This document shows, piece by piece, positions 5,582 through 13,197 of a stretch of 19,147 bases of DNA (its first letter is position 1; every line of letters begins with the position of its first letter). The notes beneath the pieces are model-generated. The model saw nothing but the letters and a program-made list of their open reading frames with translations. It had not been told where the DNA came from and searched no databases. The stretch covers positions 1 to 19,147 of the forward strand of contig JAZSQB010000060.1 in assembly GCA_045537695.1 (NCBI GenBank), given 5' to 3'. Position numbers and translations under genes: made by a program. This DNA comes from RGIG2041 sp045537695 (GTDB lineage Bacteria > Bacillota > Clostridia > UBA1381 > UMGS1253).

Positions 5582-7522
5582 ATGTTTTTTAAGAAGAAAA
5601 AACCGGCACAGACAGGGCCGATGGATTTGGATGCAGTTATGAAAAAATTTGACCGTGAATCCAACACGCGCGTCTGGACAGGAATACCCCAAATTATTGT
5701 TAGTTGTGTTTTAGCGTTATTTTCTCTGTTTTGTATTTATGTAACGCTTTTTGCAAGCTGGCTTGAAGAAATTCGTCTTACTTCGTTTTTGGCGTTTATC
5801 TTATTTATAGGTTATATTGTATATCCTGCTAAAAAAGGTGTACAGAAAGAGAACTATATGCCTTGGTATGATGTATTGTTGATGATTCTCGGCACAGGTG
5901 CGGTTTTGTACTACACCTTTGATGCGCAGAGAATTATTATGCAGGGTATTTTGTTTAAACCGTATCAGATTGTGATTGCCATTATTGGTATCATAGCGCT
6001 TTTAGAGCTATGTCGCCGAAGCGTTGGTCTGCCGATATTGATTGTTGCCGGTATTTTTGTAGGATATGCACTGATTTGGGGATTACCAAATCCGAAATTT
6101 TCCGGTAGACTTAATAATCTGATCAGTACATTGTTTTATAGCAAAGAGGGTGTTTTCTCTACACCGATTAATGTTTGCTCGAAATTCATTGTCGTGTTTA
6201 TTATATTTGGTGCATTTTTGGAGCGTACCGGCATTGCTGATTTCTTTATCCGTATTTCTAATGCGGTGGTTGGCGGTTTTTCCGGCGGTCCTGCAAAGGT
6301 TGCGGTTGTTGCCAGTGCGATGGAAGGTATGGTTTCCGGCTCTTCCGTTGCAAATACGGTTGGCTCCGGCTCTGTTACTATTCCGTTGATGAAGAAAACC
6401 GGCTATAAGCCGGAGTTTGCAGCAGCGGCGGAGGCATCGGCTTCTACTGGTGGTCAGATTATGCCACCGATTATGGGGGCAGCGGCATTTTTGATGGCAG
6501 AAAACATTGGCGTTCCTTACAGTAACATTGTAGTACGTGCAATTTTGCCTGCAATTCTTTATTTTGCCGGCGTATTTATCACAGTACATCTGGAAGCGAA
6601 GAAGGAAGGCTTGCGCGGTATTTCAAGAGAAGAACTTCCAAGGTTTTTGCCGCTTTTAAAGCAAACCTATTTGCTTTTGCCGTTAATCATTTTGATTTAT
6701 TTGGTCGGCACAAGTCAAAATTCTATCCAATATGCAGCAGCGATTGCTATTCTTGTTGCAAGTGCTGTGAGTATGTTTAATAAAGAAACACGTTTAACAC
6801 CGAAGCGTCTGTTGCAAGCTTTGGCGGCTGGCGGTCAGGGCATGATTACCGTGGCCGCAGCGTGCGGTGTGGCAGGAATTATTGCCGGCACGATTACAGC
6901 AACAGGGCTTGCGAACGTTATGATTAACGGTATTGTTTCGCTTGCGGGTAGTCAGGTAATTGTTGCGCTGTTTTTAACGATGCTTTGCTGTATCGTGCTT
7001 GGCATGGGTGTGCCGACAACGGCAAACTATTGCATTATGGCGGCAACTTGTGCGCCAATTCTCGTGCGTATGGGTGTACCGCAGATTGCGGCACATTTCT
7101 TCGTGTTCTACTTTGGTATTGTAGCGGATTTGACACCACCGGTTGCACTTGCGGCTTATGCGGGCGCGGCAATTGCGCAAGCAAATCCGATGAAGACGGC
7201 GTTTACTGCAACCAAACTTGCTATTGGTGCTTTCATTGTACCATACGTGTTTGCGCTCAATCCAGCAATGCTCTTTATTGATACAAATGCCTGGGAAGTT
7301 GTTTTGATTTGTATCACATCTCTCGTTGGTATTTTTGCGGTATCCGCAAGTTTGGAAGGATATTTGCTGCGCCATATGCCTTGGTATCAGCGCATATTCA
7401 GCCTTATTGGCGGACTTTTGCTGATTTATCCGGGATGGGTTACAGACTCTATCGGCCTTGGTCTTTTCGCAATCGTGCTTATTCTGCAGTTGATTGCGAG
7501 AAGCAAGAAAGTAAATGCATAA
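5582..7522 (+). CDS. TRAP transporter permease, fused small and large subunits (TAXI type)
   Basis: Polytopic membrane protein of 646 residues that moves the solute across the membrane with a cation gradient. The first ~150 residues hold about four hydrophobic segments matching the small DctQ-like subunit. The rest is the DctM-like large subunit with about twelve segments and the family-typical loops GGFSGGPAKVAVVASAMEG, SGSSVANTVGSGSVTIP, EASASTGGQIMPPIMGA and GMGVPTTANY, plus FYFGIVADLTPPVALAAY near the end. Fusion of both subunits is usual for TAXI-type TRAP systems, so no separate DctQ gene is expected. ATG 5582 has TAGGAGGT about eight bases before it. The binding-protein gene 80 bases upstream completes the system. 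The gene ends before a strong terminator. Confidence 0.95.
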   Translation: MFFKKKKPAQTGPMDLDAVMKKFDRESNTRVWTGIPQIIVSCVLALFSLFCIYVTLFASWLEEIRLTSFLAFILFIGYIVYPAKKGVQKENYMPWYDVLLMILGTGAVLYYTFDAQRIIMQGILFKPYQIVIAIIGIIALLELCRRSVGLPILIVAGIFVGYALIWGLPNPKFSGRLNNLISTLFYSKEGVFSTPINVCSKFIVVFIIFGAFLERTGIADFFIRISNAVVGGFSGGPAKVAVVASAMEGMVSGSSVANTVGSGSVTIPLMKKTGYKPEFAAAAEASASTGGQIMPPIMGAAAFLMAENIGVPYSNIVVRAILPAILYFAGVFITVHLEAKKEGLRGISREELPRFLPLLKQTYLLLPLIILIYLVGTSQNSIQYAAAIAILVASAVSMFNKETRLTPKRLLQALAAGGQGMITVAAACGVAGIIAGTITATGLANVMINGIVSLAGSQVIVALFLTMLCCIVLGMGVPTTANYCIMAATCAPILVRMGVPQIAAHFFVFYFGIVADLTPPVALAAYAGAAIAQANPMKTAFTATKLAIGAFIVPYVFALNPAMLFIDTNAWEVVLICITSLVGIFAVSASLEGYLLRHMPWYQRIFSLIGGLLLIYPGWVTDSIGLGLFAIVLILQLIARSKKVNA

Positions 7523-7531
7523 AATTTGTTA

Positions 7532-7567
7532 TAAAAAAACAGTCGAAAAAATTCGGCTGTTTTTTTG
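7532..7567 (+). terminator. intrinsic terminator of the TRAP operon
   Basis: ACAGTCGAA (7539-7547), loop AAAA, TTCGGCTGT (7552-7560), one G-U pair, flanked by an A run and followed by T run 7561-7566. It may act in both directions. Confidence 0.9.
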
Positions 7568-7619
7568 TATGCTTTTAAAAAATTCGGTTATGCTATGTGT
7601 AGAAACCGGAGGTGATAAC

Positions 7620-7757
7620 ATGGAAAACAGAGAAAATCAGAACAACAGACAGAATCAGCAGAACCAACAGAACCAACAGAACCAACAGAATCATAGAAAT
7701 GAGAATTTGAAGAAGGAAAACGAACAAAAGGAAAGAAATAACCAACAAAATCTTTAG
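7620..7757 (+). CDS. Gln/Asn-rich low-complexity peptide, 45 residues
   Basis: I do not recognise this gene. ATG 7620 follows GGAGGTGAT, a near-perfect Shine-Dalgarno sequence with good spacing, which is the main argument that it is translated. Of 45 residues, 15 are Asn and 13 Gln; the rest is nearly all charged (Glu, Lys, Arg), with only two Leu and no aromatic or Cys residue. The core is a QNQ triplet repeat encoded by a nine-base tandem repeat. It has no signal peptide or membrane segment and is probably disordered. A weak promoter (TTGTAT 7565-7570, 18 bases, TATGCT 7589-7594) sits just after the preceding terminator, and a hairpin follows at 7774-7809, so it may be a single-gene transcript. 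The Q/N composition recalls gamma-type spore proteins but there is no motif match. Confidence 0.6.
   Translation: MENRENQNNRQNQQNQQNQQNQQNHRNENLKKENEQKERNNQQNL
7650..7694 (+). repeat. nine-base tandem repeat inside the Q/N-rich peptide gene
   Basis: Five units of nine bases. The three central copies (7659-7667, 7668-7676, 7677-7685) are exact CAGAACCAA; the first and last are degenerate. Each codes Gln-Asn-Gln (Gln-Asn-His in the last), so copy-number change would keep the frame. Confidence 0.9.
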
Positions 7758-7773
7758 TTCCGAATCTATTATG

Positions 7774-7809
7774 AACGAGGTCCTGTCTAAATTCTGAGGG
7801 GACCTCGTT
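7774..7809 (+). terminator. hairpin after the Q/N-rich peptide gene, possible terminator
   Basis: AACGAGGTCC (7774-7783) pairs with GGACCTCGTT (7800-7809) over ten bases with a 16-base loop. Only three T, then GTG, follow, so termination is likely but not certain. The next promoter starts at 7825. Confidence 0.65.
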
Positions 7810-7824
7810 TGTGTTATGCGGATA

Positions 7825-7853
7825 TTGACATTTTTCTTCGAATCATATATAAT
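7825..7853 (+). promoter_or_regulatory. consensus promoter of the NSS transporter gene
   Basis: TTGACA (7825-7830), 17-base spacer, TATAAT (7848-7853), an exact vegetative consensus. It lies 31 bases upstream of the start codon. Confidence 0.92.
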
Positions 7854-7883
7854 ACCCATATCATCATTTGGTGGAGGTTTATT

Positions 7884-9248
7884 ATGGGAGAAAACAGAAG
7901 TAGCTTTACCGGAAAACTCGGATTTGTACTTGCGGCAGCCGGTTCAGCGGTTGGTTTGGGTAATCTTTGGAGATTTCCATATCTGGCAGCGCAGTATGGT
8001 GGCGGTATCTTTTTGCTCGTTTATATTATTTTGGCGTTGACCTTCGGTTATGCGTTGATGACGGCGGAAATCGCGATCGGCAGGAAAACCGGACTCAGTG
8101 TAGTCGGTGCGTTTCAGAAGCTTAATAGTAAATATGCATTCATTGGTTATATTGCGGCAATTGTTCCGATTATCATTTTACCGTATTATTCCGTAATCGG
8201 TGGTTGGGTAACAAAGTATTTGTTTGCTTATCTTTCCGGTGGTGCGGTGGATGCAGCTGCGGACGGTTATTTCGGCAGCTTTATTACCGGCACTTGGGAG
8301 CCGCTGCTTTGGTTTGTGATTTATCTCGGCGCTACAGCGGTTGTTGTACTGATGGGCGTAGAGAAGGGTATCGAAAAAGTAAGTAAAATTATGATGCCGA
8401 TTTTGGTAGTGCTGGCGCTCGGCATAGCTATTTATATTATGTTTTTAGATGGCGCATGGGCAGGTATTCAGTATTACCTTTTACCGGACTTTACTAAATT
8501 TTCTGGTACGACAGTACTTGCTGCGATGGGTCAGTTGTTCTACTCGATGTCTTTGGCAATGGGTATTATGATTACATATGGCTCCTATATAAAAAAGGAA
8601 GTCAGCATTGAATCTTCTGTATCGCAGATTGAGTGGTTTGATACCGGTATTGCGTTCTTAGCAGGTCTCGTTATCATTCCGGCAACATTTGCATTCTCCG
8701 GCGGTGATCCGGCGGCGCTTGGTAAAGGTCCGAGTTTAATGTTTGTTGCTCTTCCGCAGGTGTTTAACACACTTGGTGCGGTAGCTGGCACAATTATTGG
8801 TATTGTGTTCTTCGTGCTTGTTTTGTTTGCGGCACTTACGTCTTCCATTTCGCTGATGGAAACGGTTGTTTCCTTCTTTAGTGATAAGTTTAAGTGGAGC
8901 AGAAAGGTGTGCTGCTTCGTAGTACTTATTATCAGCGTTTTCCTTGGTGTTCCGTCTGCGCTTGGCTATGGTATAATGCAGATTGATTTCCATGTACCTG
9001 GTTGGGGTTTTCTGGATTTCTTCGACTTTATCAGCAACAGCGTATTGATGCCGATTGTTGCGTTTATGACCTGCATCTTTGTTGCATACGTTCTTAAATT
9101 AAAGCCGGTTGTTGAGGAAGTGGAGCTTTCGGGTAAGTTTAAACGCAAGGGATTGTTTGTGGTTATGATTAAATACCTTGCGCCGATTTGTATACTGCTG
9201 ATTTTGGGCTTCTCCATTATGGAAGGGATTGGCATTATTAAGGTTTGA
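7884..9248 (+). CDS. sodium-dependent transporter, neurotransmitter:sodium symporter (NSS) family
   Basis: Inner-membrane sodium-coupled symporter; bacterial members (LeuT, MhsT, TnaT types) import amino acids or related amines. The 454-residue product has about eleven to twelve hydrophobic segments. The N-terminal family signature is clear: FVLAAAGSAVGLGNLWRFPYLAAQYGGG, where the unwound TM1 GLGNLWRFP contributes to sodium and substrate binding. A second conserved area is FFVLVLFAALTSSISLMETVVS, matching the TM8 sodium-site serine/threonine stretch. The size fits the shorter bacterial branch. ATG 7884 follows GTGGAGG at 7871-7877; the frame is open to 7809 but that part holds the promoter. 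It is flanked by its own promoter and a terminator, hence monocistronic. The substrate is not predictable. Confidence 0.94.
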   Translation: MGENRSSFTGKLGFVLAAAGSAVGLGNLWRFPYLAAQYGGGIFLLVYIILALTFGYALMTAEIAIGRKTGLSVVGAFQKLNSKYAFIGYIAAIVPIIILPYYSVIGGWVTKYLFAYLSGGAVDAAADGYFGSFITGTWEPLLWFVIYLGATAVVVLMGVEKGIEKVSKIMMPILVVLALGIAIYIMFLDGAWAGIQYYLLPDFTKFSGTTVLAAMGQLFYSMSLAMGIMITYGSYIKKEVSIESSVSQIEWFDTGIAFLAGLVIIPATFAFSGGDPAALGKGPSLMFVALPQVFNTLGAVAGTIIGIVFFVLVLFAALTSSISLMETVVSFFSDKFKWSRKVCCFVVLIISVFLGVPSALGYGIMQIDFHVPGWGFLDFFDFISNSVLMPIVAFMTCIFVAYVLKLKPVVEEVELSGKFKRKGLFVVMIKYLAPICILLILGFSIMEGIGIIKV

Positions 9249-9265
9249 TTTGTTTGTAATTACTG

Positions 9266-9294
9266 CAAAGCGTGTGAATTTATCGCACGCTTTG
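9266..9294 (+). terminator. terminator after the NSS transporter gene
   Basis: CAAAGCGTG (9266-9274) pairs with CACGCTTTG (9286-9294), 11-base loop, followed by TATTTATATG. The stem is good but the T tract is imperfect, so some read-through into the next permease gene is likely. Confidence 0.75.
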
Positions 9295-9325
9295 TATTTA
9301 TATGTGAGCCGAGGGGATGTAAATT

Positions 9326-10429
9326 TTGACGTTTGTTAAAAAGAATGCTGTATTTTTAATTGCGCTGTCTGTCGCATTGGTGACGTGCATATTTGTGCCG
9401 CCGGACGGGGAGTATCTTACATATTTTGACATAAAAACGATTGGCTGTTTGTATGCGACGCTTGCAGTTGTCTGCGCACTGCGCAACATCCGTTTTTTTC
9501 GCATACTTTCATCTAAAATTGTATCCGTATTTAAAACGGCGCGCAGCGCGATTTTGGCGCTTGTCTATATTACGTTTATCGGCTCGATGCTCATTGCGAA
9601 CGATATGGCGCTGATTACGTTTTTGCCGCTTGGTTATTATGTGCTCAAAAGCACAGATAACCGCCGCTATATGGCGTTTACATTTATTATGCAAAATATT
9701 GCGGCAAATCTCGGCGGTATGCTGACACCATTCGGCAATCCGCAGAATTTGTATTTATATTCCTATTTCAACATTTCGACGATTGAATTCATGTCGATTA
9801 TGCTTCTGCCGTTTTTGATTGCTATCTTTTTAATTACGGTATGTTGTCTGTTTGTAGATAAAGAAACGCTGGAAATCAAAAATGCTGAACAAACACCTCT
9901 GGACAAAAAGAAAACAGTGATTTACTGCATTTTGTTCTGTCTTTCCATTGCAATGGTGTTTGGTATGGTGTCTGTGTGGGGTGGCGTACTGGTTGTGACT
10001 TTGGGACTGGTCATCATGGACAGAAAAGCGATTTTGCAGGTGGATTACGGTCTTTTGCTGACCTTTTGTGCATTTTTTGTTTTTTCGGGAAATATGGCGC
10101 GAATTCCTGCTGTCAGCAGCTTTCTTGGCGGTTTGATTGAGAAAAATACATTGCTGTACGGTTTTGTGTCTTGTCAGTTTATAAGCAATGTGCCGAGCGC
10201 AGTGTTGCTTTCGCGATTTACACAGAATTATCCGGCGCTCTTGGTGGCGGTAAATATCGGCGGGGCAGGCACTTTGATTGCATCTCTTGCTAGCTTGATT
10301 ACATTCCGCGAGTTTATACGCCATGAGCAGGGGATGGCTAAGCGTTATATTAAGTTGTTTACAGTCTATAATTTCGGTATTTCACTTATACTTTTGCTTG
10401 TGATGCACTTTGTGTTTCGTGCAGCATAA
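9326..10429 (+). CDS. ArsB/SLC13-like permease of the ion transporter superfamily
   Basis: Polytopic membrane protein of 367 residues with about ten hydrophobic segments. It carries paired motifs of the ArsB/CitM/SLC13 superfamily: IANDMALITFLPLGY then MLTPFGNPQNLYLY in the first half and ISNVPSAVLLSRF then VNIGGAGTLIASLASL in the second. The inverted duplication (xNDxAL.../xNxPSAV...) is typical of these dicarboxylate, citrate or anion carriers. It is shorter than most members (about 420 or more). It starts with TTG at 9326 after GAGGGG at 9311-9316; ATGs just upstream run directly into stops, so TTG is the only sensible start. No own promoter is obvious, and the terminator before it is imperfect. 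The substrate could be a carboxylate or an oxyanion; no arsenic regulator or reductase lies nearby. Confidence 0.82.
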   Translation: MTFVKKNAVFLIALSVALVTCIFVPPDGEYLTYFDIKTIGCLYATLAVVCALRNIRFFRILSSKIVSVFKTARSAILALVYITFIGSMLIANDMALITFLPLGYYVLKSTDNRRYMAFTFIMQNIAANLGGMLTPFGNPQNLYLYSYFNISTIEFMSIMLLPFLIAIFLITVCCLFVDKETLEIKNAEQTPLDKKKTVIYCILFCLSIAMVFGMVSVWGGVLVVTLGLVIMDRKAILQVDYGLLLTFCAFFVFSGNMARIPAVSSFLGGLIEKNTLLYGFVSCQFISNVPSAVLLSRFTQNYPALLVAVNIGGAGTLIASLASLITFREFIRHEQGMAKRYIKLFTVYNFGISLILLLVMHFVFRAA

Positions 10430-10434
10430 AACTG

Positions 10435-10463
10435 TTGCTTTTGCGTGGTGGTTTTGGTAGAAT
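10435..10463 (+). promoter_or_regulatory. promoter of the ylm-divIVA operon
   Basis: TTGCTT (10435-10440), 17-base spacer, TAGAAT (10458-10463) preceded by TGG (extended -10). It is 28 bases upstream of the HlyD-like gene and the only promoter I can see before divIVA. Confidence 0.78.
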
Positions 10464-10490
10464 AATATAAAAAGTAACTTTGGAGGCACC

Positions 10491-11705
10491 ATGAGAAGAT
10501 ATTTATGGATATATATATTAATTAGTGTTTTTGTTGCTATTTGGGGCATTCGCGCACTCATGAATGACCCAGTTGTTACACAGACGGCACGTGCGGTGGA
10601 ATATGAAAACAAAATTACTGCATCCGGCTATATTGTGCGCGATGAAGTGGTGTATTATGCACAGAGTGCAGGTGTAGCAGAGTCGGCTTATCAAAACGAA
10701 GCACGTGTGTCTAAAGGTAAGCGCATTTCCACGATTTATACAGATGGTATTTCTCCGGAAATTAAGCAGGCGATGAATACGGTGAATGCGAAAATCAGAC
10801 GTTTAGAAGAAAAAACTTCGCAGGAAACATTTTTGGGGACGGATCTTTCCAGTACGGAAGAAAAAATCAGTAATACAGTAGATTCCGTTGTAAAAATGAC
10901 ATTGACCGGCGATTTCGAAGAATTAGACATTGCGCAGGCTGAACTTGCAGGATATGTGCATATTTCAAATGTGGATACGTTGTTTAATCCAACCGAGGAT
11001 GCATTAAATGAACTCTATGCGCAAAAGAAGGCTCTTGAAGCATCTGTACAGTCTGCAAAGCAGGATGTGTATTCTACAATTGCCGGAGTGTTTGTAACGG
11101 AAACGGATGGTTATGAGCAAGACTTATCGCCACGAAATGTTGAAAAAATGACGGTGGAAGACTTTAATGCTATAAAAATAGAGCGAGATGCTGCGGTGCC
11201 GGAGAGCTTGAATGCCGGAGATCGTATTTGTAAGGTTGTAGACAATTCAAAGTGGTATTTTACGGCGGTAGTGACCGAAGAACATTTAAGCCATCTTTCT
11301 GTCGGAAAACGTGTGTGGCTACGTTTTCCGGAAATAGATACCAAACGCTATGCAGCTTCTGTAGCGCATATTTCTGCTGTGGAGGACGGGAAGGTAGTTG
11401 TGATGGTGGAGTGTCCGCATTACATCAAGGATATCTACACCATGCGTAACACCAATTGTGATATTATTACGCACTTGTTTAATGGTTACCAGATTCCGCC
11501 GACAGCTGTGCGCGTAGACGATGAAGGGAACACAGGCGTTTATGTGGATGTTTCAGGCATCGTTCGTTTTAGAGAAATTGATATTCTGTATCAGAACGAC
11601 AATGTTGTAATTGTGGACAAGTCTGAACGCAACGGATATATTAAACAGTATGATGCCGTTATTGTTGGTGGTAAAAATATAGAGAGCGGTGCAGTGTTAA
11701 AGTGA
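10491..11705 (+). CDS. HlyD-like membrane-anchored protein at the head of the ylm cluster
   Basis: The 404-residue product has one N-terminal membrane anchor (about residues 5-23). The next stretch, with ITASGYIVRDEVVYYAQSAGV...SKGKRISTIYTDG, resembles a barrel-sandwich (lipoyl-like) domain. Helical coiled-coil regions follow (about residues 90-120 and 165-185), then the second half of the sandwich with a DRICKVVDNSKWYFTAVV beta region and C-terminal beta domains. This is the layout of HlyD/RND periplasmic adaptor-like proteins, here outside the cell membrane of a probable Gram-positive. No ABC or RND exporter genes are nearby. GGAGG precedes ATG 10491. The next gene starts 11 bases after its stop, so it is part of the division-linked operon and may act in envelope or division rather than export. 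Function unknown. Confidence 0.72.
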   Translation: MRRYLWIYILISVFVAIWGIRALMNDPVVTQTARAVEYENKITASGYIVRDEVVYYAQSAGVAESAYQNEARVSKGKRISTIYTDGISPEIKQAMNTVNAKIRRLEEKTSQETFLGTDLSSTEEKISNTVDSVVKMTLTGDFEELDIAQAELAGYVHISNVDTLFNPTEDALNELYAQKKALEASVQSAKQDVYSTIAGVFVTETDGYEQDLSPRNVEKMTVEDFNAIKIERDAAVPESLNAGDRICKVVDNSKWYFTAVVTEEHLSHLSVGKRVWLRFPEIDTKRYAASVAHISAVEDGKVVVMVECPHYIKDIYTMRNTNCDIITHLFNGYQIPPTAVRVDDEGNTGVYVDVSGIVRFREIDILYQNDNVVIVDKSERNGYIKQYDAVIVGGKNIESGAVLK

Positions 11706-11716
11706 GGGTGATTTGT

Positions 11717-12421
11717 ATGACGGAACGCGAATTGCAGATTTATGACAATATAAAACGCGTGCGTGAAAATATTGCTGCTGCAGCAATGCGCGCCGGCAGG
11801 TCAGCGGAGGAAATTGCACTTGTTGCTGTTACAAAGAATTTTCCGCCAGAGGATATCCGTATTGCATTAAAGTGCGGAATTGCGTGTGTGGGCGAAAACC
11901 GCGTGCAGGAAATGCTGGATAAATATGATGCAGTACCCGATGCAAATTGGCATATTATCGGACATTTACAGACGAATAAGGTAAAATACATCGTTGGAAA
12001 AACAAAGTTGATTCAATCGGTAGATTCCATTAAACTGTTAGATGAAATTGAGCGCCGTTCTGCAGCTGCAGGGGTTGTAACAGATGTGCTTTTGCAGGTG
12101 AACACTTCCGGCGAAGAAACAAAATCCGGTGCAGCGCCGGAAGAAATCTATGCGTTGGCAGAACATGTACAGACGCTAAAAAATGTGTTTGTCCGGGGGA
12201 TGATGACCATCGCGCCTATATACATCGCAGATGTTTCAAACACATTACATTTTGCTAACACTCATAAACTATATCTTGACATTAAGAGTCGAAAATATAA
12301 TAATATAAGTATGGAAATTTTGTCGATGGGTATGAGCAGCGATTACGAGGAAGCAATTGCTTGTGGTTCAAATATGGTACGTGTCGGCAGTTCGATTTTT
12401 GGAAAAAGACAATATTTTTAG
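11717..12421 (+). CDS. yggS: YggS/YlmE family PLP homeostasis protein
   Basis: Cytosolic PLP-binding protein of the PROSC family, which buffers pyridoxal phosphate and affects amino-acid balance; it has no proven catalytic reaction. The 234-residue single-domain TIM barrel shows VAVTKNFP with the PLP Schiff-base lysine K40, GENRVQE, WHIIGHLQTNKVKY, RGMMTIAP and the C-terminal phosphate-binding LSMGMSSDYEEAI...VRVGSSIFG. Size is standard. ATG 11717 is preferred (homology begins here and GAGGGTG lies at 11704-11710) over a GTG at 11702 that overlaps the previous stop. It ends with TAG, which overlaps the ribosome site of sepF. The position before sepF matches ylmE in Bacillus. Confidence 0.95.
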   Translation: MTERELQIYDNIKRVRENIAAAAMRAGRSAEEIALVAVTKNFPPEDIRIALKCGIACVGENRVQEMLDKYDAVPDANWHIIGHLQTNKVKYIVGKTKLIQSVDSIKLLDEIERRSAAAGVVTDVLLQVNTSGEETKSGAAPEEIYALAEHVQTLKNVFVRGMMTIAPIYIADVSNTLHFANTHKLYLDIKSRKYNNISMEILSMGMSSDYEEAIACGSNMVRVGSSIFGKRQYF

Positions 12422-12433
12422 GAGGATTTTCTG

Positions 12434-12871
12434 ATGGGTTTTCTGGATAAAATGAAGAATGCAATCGGTCTCGGCGAAGAAGAGTATTATGATGAGGATG
12501 ATATCCTGACCTCTGACTATGAAGAGGAAGATCCGGTGCAGGAAGAAAGAAGCTTTGGCAGAAAGAATAAGGTTGTTAATATTCACGCAACTACACAGCT
12601 GAAGGTTGTTGTTATGCAGCCGGAAAATTTTGAAGATGCAAAGGGTATTGCGGACCATTTAAAAACAAAAAAACCGGTTATTATCAACTTGGAAAATTTA
12701 GATAGTGATGTTGCGCGCCGTGTTGTTGACTTTTTAAGCGGTGCTGTATATGGCTTGGACGGCAATATTCAAAAAGTGGCTGCCGGTATCTTCCTGATTG
12801 CACCGTACAATGTAAGTATTATGGGAGATTTTAAAAGCGAGCTGCAGACAAAGGGTTTGTTTGGTTGGTAA
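12434..12871 (+). CDS. sepF: cell division protein SepF
   Basis: SepF binds membrane and FtsZ, bundles FtsZ filaments and helps septum formation. The 145-residue product has an N-terminal amphipathic membrane-targeting helix (MGFLDKMKNAIGLG), an acidic linker (residues 15-38) and the globular SepF domain starting near VVNIHATTQLKVVVMQPENFEDA. It includes KKPVIINLENLDSDVARRVVDFLSGAVYGLDG and the terminal IFLIAPYNVSIMGD. ATG 12434 has GGAGG at 12421-12425, overlapping the yggS stop. Normal length for the family. Confidence 0.97.
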   Translation: MGFLDKMKNAIGLGEEEYYDEDDILTSDYEEEDPVQEERSFGRKNKVVNIHATTQLKVVVMQPENFEDAKGIADHLKTKKPVIINLENLDSDVARRVVDFLSGAVYGLDGNIQKVAAGIFLIAPYNVSIMGDFKSELQTKGLFGW

Positions 12872-12924
12872 GAAAGGTTTATAGAGCAAATAAGGGAGTA
12901 TCATTCGGATAGGACGGGATTTTA

Positions 12925-13188
12925 ATGATAATCTTGGTACAGACACTTGTGAGCTTGGTGAATATTCTCGAATTGTTGGTTGTTATACGCTGTTTTCTTT
13001 CTTGGATACCCGGTTTGCAAAATGGATTTACGGAGCTGATTTATAAGTTGACAGATCCTTTTTTGTTGCCGATTCAAAAACTGTTGTTCCGCTGGATGCA
13101 TGGGCGTATGTTTATGGTTGATTTTTCTCCGATTATCCTATATTTTATCTTGCGTTTTATTACAAGATTGTTATACGGATTGGTATAG
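12925..13188 (+). CDS. YggT family membrane protein (YlmG)
   Basis: Small membrane protein of 87 residues with two hydrophobic segments (about 3-25 and 64-85). The signature between them has RCFLSWIPGLQ, LTDPFLLPIQKLL and MVDFSPIILYFILRFI. Members are involved in cell division, envelope or osmotic functions; the molecular role is unclear. The ribosome site is weak (AGGACGGG at 12911-12918), and the 53-base gap after sepF is the longest within the cluster. The order sepF-yggT-ylmH is conserved in Firmicutes. Confidence 0.92.
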   Translation: MIILVQTLVSLVNILELLVVIRCFLSWIPGLQNGFTELIYKLTDPFLLPIQKLLFRWMHGRMFMVDFSPIILYFILRFITRLLYGLV

Positions 13189-13197
13189 GGAATATTT

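Noticed and set aside
6083..6589. Long minus-strand ORF inside the TRAP permease gene
   Set aside because: No ribosome site or recognisable protein features. It is the shadow of the well-supported permease frame; the same holds for the other antisense ORFs in 6974-7375, 9830-10324, 15449-15949 and 16201-16581.
7650..7694. Tandem repeat as a CRISPR or regulatory iteron array
   Set aside because: The units are nine bases with no spacers, lie in frame inside a small coding region and encode Gln-Asn-Gln, so a coding repeat explains them.
9326..10429. Arsenite pump ArsB assignment
   Set aside because: The superfamily motifs are shared by carboxylate and other anion carriers, and no arsR or arsC lies nearby, so only the superfamily is named.
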